The position numbers were made by a program, and so were the translations under genes. A stretch of 64,000 nucleotides of DNA from Dyella caseinilytica. GTDB taxonomy: Bacteria > Pseudomonadota > Gammaproteobacteria > Xanthomonadales > Rhodanobacteraceae. Below, one piece after another: positions 60,219-64,000 of this stretch; position 1 is the first letter of the stretch; every line of letters starts with the position of its first letter. The notes below the pieces were generated by a model. That model was not told where the DNA came from. It did no database searches and saw only the letters and a program-made list of their open reading frames with translations. Location: assembly GCF_016865235.1 (NCBI RefSeq), contig NZ_CP064030.1, positions 1,426,001-1,490,000 on the forward strand, in the 5' to 3' direction.

Positions 60219-60512
60219 GAGCCAAGCTCTGCTGGACCGCTTGAGTTTGAGAACGATGAGCGCATGGCGGAATAAATCAGGTCGGCGCAGGGTAGAGCGA
60301 CGGCCTGCATCAAGGATTATCCGGATATTCGTCCTATTTTTGGCCGATTGCCTATGCGTGCGTTGAGCATTCGGTTCAGCGTGGCCAATCGTTATGGCTC
60401 GCCTTCGGGCAGTGGCGAAGGGATGATTATCAGCGATATGCCGCAAGTTACGGGCGACTTATTTGATTTAGATCGAGGCCAAAATTTTTATAATAATGTC
60501 AACGAGATGTGA
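60219..60512 (+). pseudogene. Decayed open frame just downstream of jetA
   Basis: In one frame these bases encode protein-like sequence with no start codon at its head and a single TAA at 60273-60275: LEFENDERMAE before the stop, then IKDYPDIRPIFGRLPMRALSIRF and GEGMIISDMPQVTGDLFDLD, ending at a TGA at 60510-60512. I do not recognise the family. Composition becomes AT-rich toward its end. It looks like the tail of an inserted and broken gene. The following 60513-60641 is an AT-rich promoter-like region. Confidence 0.45.
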
Positions 60513-60609
60513 AACGAATTAGTGTGCAATTTCTCTCCTGAATAAGCGTGGATAGCCGTGCATAAAATGCTCTCTTTTCGTACATTTCCCCTGTTACATT
60601 TTGTCTACC

Positions 60610-60624
60610 GGTAAGTCACTTACC
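60610..60624. promoter_or_regulatory. 15-bp palindrome before the small exported-protein gene
   Basis: GGTAAGTCACTTACC is a perfect 7+1+7 dyad ending 17 bp before the ATG and just before the ribosome site (CAGGGGAAA). It may be an operator. Confidence 0.45.
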
Positions 60625-60641
60625 ACCACCAGGGGAAACCC

Positions 60642-61112
60642 ATGTCCCGTACTCAAGGAAGTCTTGTTCGTAACGCTGTATTAGTCGGTTTTATTGCTTT
60701 GGGTTTGACGTCCACGGCCATCGCACAGACTGCGTCACCCGCTACGGGCCTGGGAGCGTCCTGGCCGAATGCGGCAGACGTGAGCGCTGCATCGAATTGG
60801 CACGTCTACGTATTCCGCTTGCATGGCATCAAGTATGTGCAGATCAACGATCTAGGCGGCACCGTTCATGCGGCCATCGGTACGGCCAATGGGACCACGA
60901 TCGTGCTGCCTGTCGGTGTCGATGCGCAGAACGTTACGACGACAGCCACAGCGGCATCATCGACGGCTCAGGTCGTGTATCACGATGCAAGCACGACCAT
61001 CACCGCCACGCCACAAAGCAGTGGTGCGACGACATTCGCGGTGAAAAACGCGACGCAGTCCTGCCCCGAGGCTGATTGCTCGGGCAGCAACGTCATTCAG
61101 AATATTCCCTGA
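60642..61112 (+). CDS. Small exported protein of unknown family
   Basis: 156 residues: a signal peptide (VLVGFIALGLTSTAIAQ), then a beta-rich domain (SNWHVYVFRLHGIKYVQINDLGGTVHAAIGTANGTTIVLPVG) and a Thr/Ala/Ser-rich middle, with two Cys near the end (SCPEADCSG) that could form a disulfide. I recognise no family. The start is ATG 60642 with AGGGGAAA upstream. It lies within the interval that separates jetA from jetB and ends abutting the stop codon of the convergent MASE1 gene. Confidence 0.75.
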   Translation: MSRTQGSLVRNAVLVGFIALGLTSTAIAQTASPATGLGASWPNAADVSAASNWHVYVFRLHGIKYVQINDLGGTVHAAIGTANGTTIVLPVGVDAQNVTTTATAASSTAQVVYHDASTTITATPQSSGATTFAVKNATQSCPEADCSGSNVIQNIP

Positions 61113-62768
61113 TTAGCGCACCCATAGGCGCACACTTGCAGAGGCACGCTCGTGCCTCTGTTCCTTTTGCTTGGGGTCATGCAGCAGCATCGTCACGCGC
61201 GTACGACCTTGCACATTGCGTTGGTGCAGCTCTCCATCGAACAGGCGCACATGACTTCGCAACTCATCCATCTCGAAGCCCATCGCGCCCAGCTTGGTAG
61301 CGAGACGACGTCGATCAGCCGCTGCTTGGATGGCGCGAACGACACTGGACTCGTTTGTGGCATCTTCGACCGCAACAAATACCCAGCGCGAACCATTGGT
61401 TTCGCCACCACGCACGGTCAGACGCACACTTGAGCAGGCTACACGGGAGGCGACATAAACCACCGCCTCACATGCCGCACGGTATGCAGCTGCCAGCACG
61501 GCCGATTGCATGCGCGTGAAACCCCGGCCTTTGATGCTGCAATCATAGGCAATGCCCGCCTCACCCAATGCCTGGCCTATCGTTTCTTGCAACGCGGCGG
61601 GTAGCCCGCGTTCGCGCCATGCTAGTGGGTGCAAGCTCTCGGCAAGCCGATATACCTGGTCCTGAGCGGTAAGCGCCTGCTTGTAGTAGCTCTCGTTTTC
61701 AATGTGTGGGTGGATGCGGCGCATATTCTGAAGCAGTCGCCCGAACGTAACGTGCAACGTCCCGGCCACATATTCCAATGACTGCGCCGTGTGCCGCATG
61801 CGTTGTTCACCCTGCAGGTAGCTTTGCCGAGCCTGCTCCCTGGTGATCTGGGATTCGTCCAAATGAGTTCGCCCTTCCATCGATTGCGAACTGATACGTG
61901 CGCCGAGGGCATACAAGCTAGTGAGCGAAAGCGCTAAAAACAGTTCGGTTTGCACGACTGCAAGGTTAGCGTTCTGAGACTCGCTAGGCAGCACGAGCAC
62001 AGCACAGACGATGGCAATGGTGCTGCCGAATGCGGTTGCTCGCCAACCATGCCGCAATGTGATCCAGACGACAGGTAGAAACATCATCATCACGGTCAGC
62101 TGCAGGTCGTCGGAGTTATGACGATGGCTCACCATGGCAAGCAACGCAGTGGCGGGAAGCATAATCGTCATGCCTTCAAGCAGCAGACGGCTTTCCAGTG
62201 CATGCTTCAGCTTTTCTCGAAATTGGCCTGCGCGGTACTCAAAAACTACAATCAGAACCCAAGGCACGATGGCGAGCATGGCGAAGTAAAAGCCGATGAA
62301 ATACGCAATCGCGAGCGTTGGTGTAGGAGCCAGGTTGCCAGGCTTGCCATAAGCAAGAGTGATGGCGGTCATGGCAGACGCAGCGTAGGTAAGCGCTGAC
62401 GCTAAGACGCAAGCGAGCAGCGCCTTGATGTTGACCATGTTCGTGGCCGGAAAGATGGCAAAACGCTCACGGCAGATCCATGCAATGGGCATGACGAAAG
62501 CAATGGGGGGAATGGCGCGCCACGCGACCCACATCGCGCCAAACTGATCGAGGCATGGGTACACCACGAGGAAGTTAGGCACGGCGTCGGCAATAAGAAC
62601 CGCGAGCCAGTAGCGATAAGGCAGGAAAAGCAGCAGCGCTAAGCGCAAGGCCACGACAATTGAAAACTGCGTATGAGAGAACGGGTGAGCCGCCTCATAG
62701 ACAAGCACGTATGCGACAGCGACGGCGATCTGTTTCAGCCACTCGCTTCTTAACCACCCGTTTCCCAT
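61113..62768 (-). CDS. MASE1-type membrane sensor with degenerate histidine-kinase domain
   Basis: 551 residues. About eight membrane helices (residues 12-300) form a MASE1 sensor (PYRYWLAVLIADAVPNF, FIGFYFAMLAIVPWVLIVVFEYRAG). A coiled linker follows, then a kinase-like region (AWRERGLPAALQETIGQALGEAGIAYDCSIKGRG). The expected phospho-His box is not apparent: the corresponding helix reads RMRHTAQSLEYVAGTLH. The N box lacks its Asn (AACEAVVYVAS). It may be a pseudokinase or a partner subunit. The last 19 codons run through the hairpin that serves as terminator for the convergent gene. The start is ATG 62768, with AAGGGG about 8 bases away. Confidence 0.75.
   Translation of the reverse strand: MGNGWLRSEWLKQIAVAVAYVLVYEAAHPFSHTQFSIVVALRLALLLFLPYRYWLAVLIADAVPNFLVVYPCLDQFGAMWVAWRAIPPIAFVMPIAWICRERFAIFPATNMVNIKALLACVLASALTYAASAMTAITLAYGKPGNLAPTPTLAIAYFIGFYFAMLAIVPWVLIVVFEYRAGQFREKLKHALESRLLLEGMTIMLPATALLAMVSHRHNSDDLQLTVMMMFLPVVWITLRHGWRATAFGSTIAIVCAVLVLPSESQNANLAVVQTELFLALSLTSLYALGARISSQSMEGRTHLDESQITREQARQSYLQGEQRMRHTAQSLEYVAGTLHVTFGRLLQNMRRIHPHIENESYYKQALTAQDQVYRLAESLHPLAWRERGLPAALQETIGQALGEAGIAYDCSIKGRGFTRMQSAVLAAAYRAACEAVVYVASRVACSSVRLTVRGGETNGSRWVFVAVEDATNESSVVRAIQAAADRRRLATKLGAMGFEMDELRSHVRLFDGELHQRNVQGRTRVTMLLHDPKQKEQRHERASASVRLWVR
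61140..61170 (+). terminator. Terminator of the small exported-protein gene, inside the MASE1 coding end
   Basis: AGAGGCACG/CGTGCCTCT form a 9-bp stem followed by GTTCCTTTTGC. It overlaps the last codons of the opposite-strand gene. Confidence 0.65.
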
Positions 62769-62899
62769 ACTCCGTGCCCCTTACGCGAAATGTGGTGATG
62801 CTTTTGTATCCCCGAATCGACGCGTGGAATGTCGACTATTCTGCCAATTCTTGTGTGGCTGCTGTGAAATCGCCGTGTAACTCGACGGCTCTTTAAAAA

Positions 62900-62918
62900 G
62901 TGCGGCAGGTTGTCGCAC
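62900..62918. promoter_or_regulatory. Dyad upstream of the sigma-54 promoter, candidate enhancer site
   Basis: GTGCGGCA-GGT-TGTCGCAC is an 8+3+8 dyad with one mismatch per arm pair, centred about 75 bp upstream of the -24 element, the usual distance for a bacterial enhancer-binding protein. Confidence 0.5.
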
Positions 62919-62982
62919 CTTCCTGTGCTCGATGTCACGTATAGGCAGCCAAGGCCTCCATGCGGGTAACCCTCTTGCGCTT

Positions 62983-62998
62983 TGGCACGCGACTTGCT
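62983..62998 (+). promoter_or_regulatory. Consensus sigma-54 (RpoN) promoter
   Basis: TGGCACG-CGAC-TTGCT fits the -24/-12 consensus TGGCAC(G)-N4-TTGC(A/T) at every defined position. It faces the plus strand, with transcription expected to start near 63009. Confidence 0.8.
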
Positions 62999-63008
62999 CA
63001 TGATTTTC

Positions 63009-63103
63009 CTGCCGGGAAGTCCAGGCGCCGCGGGTGCTAGCCCCGCATCAAGGATGACCGACGCCCGACCGCCGCCCCTCTATCGGGGGCGGCGTTTTAA
63101 TTT
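63009..63103 (+). ncRNA. Predicted sigma-54-dependent small RNA, about 95 nt
   Basis: Bounded by the consensus RpoN promoter (62983-62998) and a strong intrinsic terminator (63070-63103: CGCCGCCCC/GGGGCGGCG stem, then TTTTAATTT). It contains a second hairpin (GCGGG-TGCTAG-CCCGC type) and two GGA words (CGGGAAG, AAGGATG), but no convincing open frame with a ribosome site. I recognise no Rfam family. Confidence 0.6.
63070..63103 (+). terminator. Intrinsic terminator of the predicted sRNA
   Basis: A 9-bp GC stem with a 7-nt loop, followed by TTTTAATTT. It also isolates jetB from upstream transcription. Confidence 0.88.
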
Positions 63104-63257
63104 ATGGGGTGGCTATCGGTATGCTTGTGCGTTTGCATACCCCGCGATGCCGCGTGATGCCCTCCATTTGCGGGAGTAAGCGCTACGGCCAAGCGTGTGA
63201 CTGACAAGAAAATCAATAAGTTATGCCACATATGCTGCGAATGAAAAGAGAAGTGAC

Positions 63258-63932
63258 ATGAATTTGCTTGAGGACGACACCGCTCTGGTCGAGGCCGTTG
63301 CGGAGAAGCCCAAAGGCGGCACCGCGCTGTTCGATGGCGACAGCGGCAGCCTGCCGCTGGATGCGCGCCGCGCTTTGTGCCTGCTGCTGGCCGGGCCGAG
63401 CCTGGACGCGGGTCGCTACAGTCAGCTGTGGACGGCCCTGTTGCGCCACGAAGCGGCACTGCGTTCACGCTTGTGCGACCTGTTCCTGGAACTGGTGATC
63501 GACCGCGAAGGCGGCGTGGCCTTTACACGCCAGTTTGATACGGGCGAACTGGATACGCCGGTGCTGTTGCGCACCTCGCCGCTGACGTTTATCGATTCGG
63601 TGTTGTTGCTGTATTTGCGTCAGCAGCTGGCCGAGGCCGAGGCGCATGGCCATCGCGCCGTGGTGGAAGAAGCTTCGCTGGTGGATGCGCTGTCCGTCTA
63701 CGAGAAAAGCGTATCCACCGACCGCGCCGGTTTTGCGAAGCGCGTTGCCGGCGCGATCACCAAGATGAAAGACAACCACGTGCTGGACAAGCTGCGCGGC
63801 AGTGACGATCGCTACGAAGTATCACCTGCGCTGAAGTTGCTGTTCTCGGCAGAAGATGTACAGGCGTTGGCGCAGGCCTATCGTGAGCTGCGCGAGGCGG
63901 ATGAAGGCCAGGAGAAGCCGGATGGCGAATGA
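63258..63932 (+). CDS. jetB: Wadjet protein JetB (DUF4194)
   Basis: 224 residues matching DUF4194: SLPLDARRALCLLLAGPSLDAGRYSQLWTALLRHEAALRSRLCDLFLELVIDREGGVAFTRQ, then the conserved TPVLLRTSPLTFIDSVLLLYLRQQL and a winged-helix-like C-terminus (DNHVLDKLRGSDDRYEVSPALKLLF). JetB is the KITE (MukE-like) subunit bridging kleisin and SMC in the Wadjet complex. It overlaps jetC by 11 bp but lies 3 kb from jetA, behind a terminator, so it must have its own promoter in 63104-63257. Confidence 0.88.
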   Translation: MNLLEDDTALVEAVAEKPKGGTALFDGDSGSLPLDARRALCLLLAGPSLDAGRYSQLWTALLRHEAALRSRLCDLFLELVIDREGGVAFTRQFDTGELDTPVLLRTSPLTFIDSVLLLYLRQQLAEAEAHGHRAVVEEASLVDALSVYEKSVSTDRAGFAKRVAGAITKMKDNHVLDKLRGSDDRYEVSPALKLLFSAEDVQALAQAYRELREADEGQEKPDGE

Positions 63933-64000
63933 GAAAGGTGCGCCGCGCAAGGCGCGTAGCAAGGCTGTGAAGGCGGCACGCCCGGTGGCCCCGTCGCTGT
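63922..64000 (+). CDS. jetC: Start of jetC (Wadjet SMC ATPase), cut by window edge
   Basis: ATG 63922 with AGGAG seven bases upstream opens a frame that stays open to the window end: 26 codons, beginning MANEKGAPRKARSKAVK, a basic leader. Its identity rests on position: jetC follows jetB in every Wadjet type I locus. The Walker A region lies outside the window. Confidence 0.6.
   Translation, partial: MANEKGAPRKARSKAVKAARPVAPSL

Noticed and set aside
62982..63179. 65-codon open frame overlapping the predicted sRNA
   Set aside because: It starts within the -24 promoter element and reads straight through the strong terminator, and has no ribosome site; the RNA interpretation fits better.

Overview
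The window is about 60% G+C chromosomal DNA from a gammaproteobacterium, most likely the Rhodanobacteraceae/Xanthomonadales branch (Dyella, Rhodanobacter or Luteibacter type). I infer this from gene content and gene style: phoB-phoR-ppk1-ppx, pcnB-folK-panB-panC-panD, dapA-bamC, amiC-mutL and rplU-rpmA-obgE. MutL keeps the endonuclease motif typical of lineages without MutH, and palindromic intergenic repeats are frequent. The genus call is not proven by anything seen here.

Layout. 1-5480: the 3' part of a 3-hydroxybutyrate oligomer hydrolase, a cyclophilin, a YidB-like protein, a small GlsB/YeaQ membrane protein, an aspartate-type aminotransferase and malate dehydrogenase, mostly closed by clear intrinsic terminators. 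5480-9905: an AT-richer accessory island on the minus strand, holding a broken vgrG, three PAAR-type proteins, an unrecognised glycine-zipper protein (candidate type VI effector) and an unrecognised partner (candidate immunity protein). It is bounded by a 113-bp direct repeat of the 3' end of a two-partner-secretion transporter gene. 9906-13245: the intact TpsB (ShlB-type) transporter and a large collagen-like, Pro-Thr-rich lipoprotein, with no classical TpsA. 13522-22837: lpxH, a periplasmic cyclophilin, ppx, ppk1, phoR, phoB and a BepA-like M48 protease. 22954-33454: redox and housekeeping genes (grxC, two AhpD-like proteins, an ECF41 sigma factor with its predicted own promoter, isocitrate dehydrogenase, lpxO, thiD, phoH-like, bcp, gcvR, dapA, bamC, fdxA) and a solitary GIY-YIG nuclease set between palindromic repeats.

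33503-44870: tRNA-Glu(CUC), pcnB-folK-panBCD, queG divergent from nnr-tsaE-amiC-mutL. A long, possibly cloverleaf-forming inverted repeat lies between amiC and mutL. 44942-55793: DUF1684, two crotonase-family enzymes, a Mip-like FKBP, DUF1289, NudL, a sulfurtransferase, DUF4139, a VOC protein, a thioesterase and uvrA. 56034-58569: a DUF2059 protein and rplU-rpmA-obgE.

58747-64000: a Wadjet (JetABCD) anti-plasmid locus. jetA (DUF3375) lies at 58747-60216; jetB (DUF4194) and the start of jetC lie at 63258-64000. About 3 kb separates jetA from jetB, which are normally adjacent. That interval carries a decayed open frame, a small exported protein of unknown family, a MASE1-type sensor with a degenerate kinase domain, and a consensus sigma-54 promoter followed about 70 bp later by a strong terminator, which together predict an undescribed small RNA of roughly 95 nt. 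The broken Wadjet operon with this cargo, the predicted sigma-54 sRNA, the repeat-bounded type VI effector island and the TpsB/lipoprotein pair are the most interesting items.
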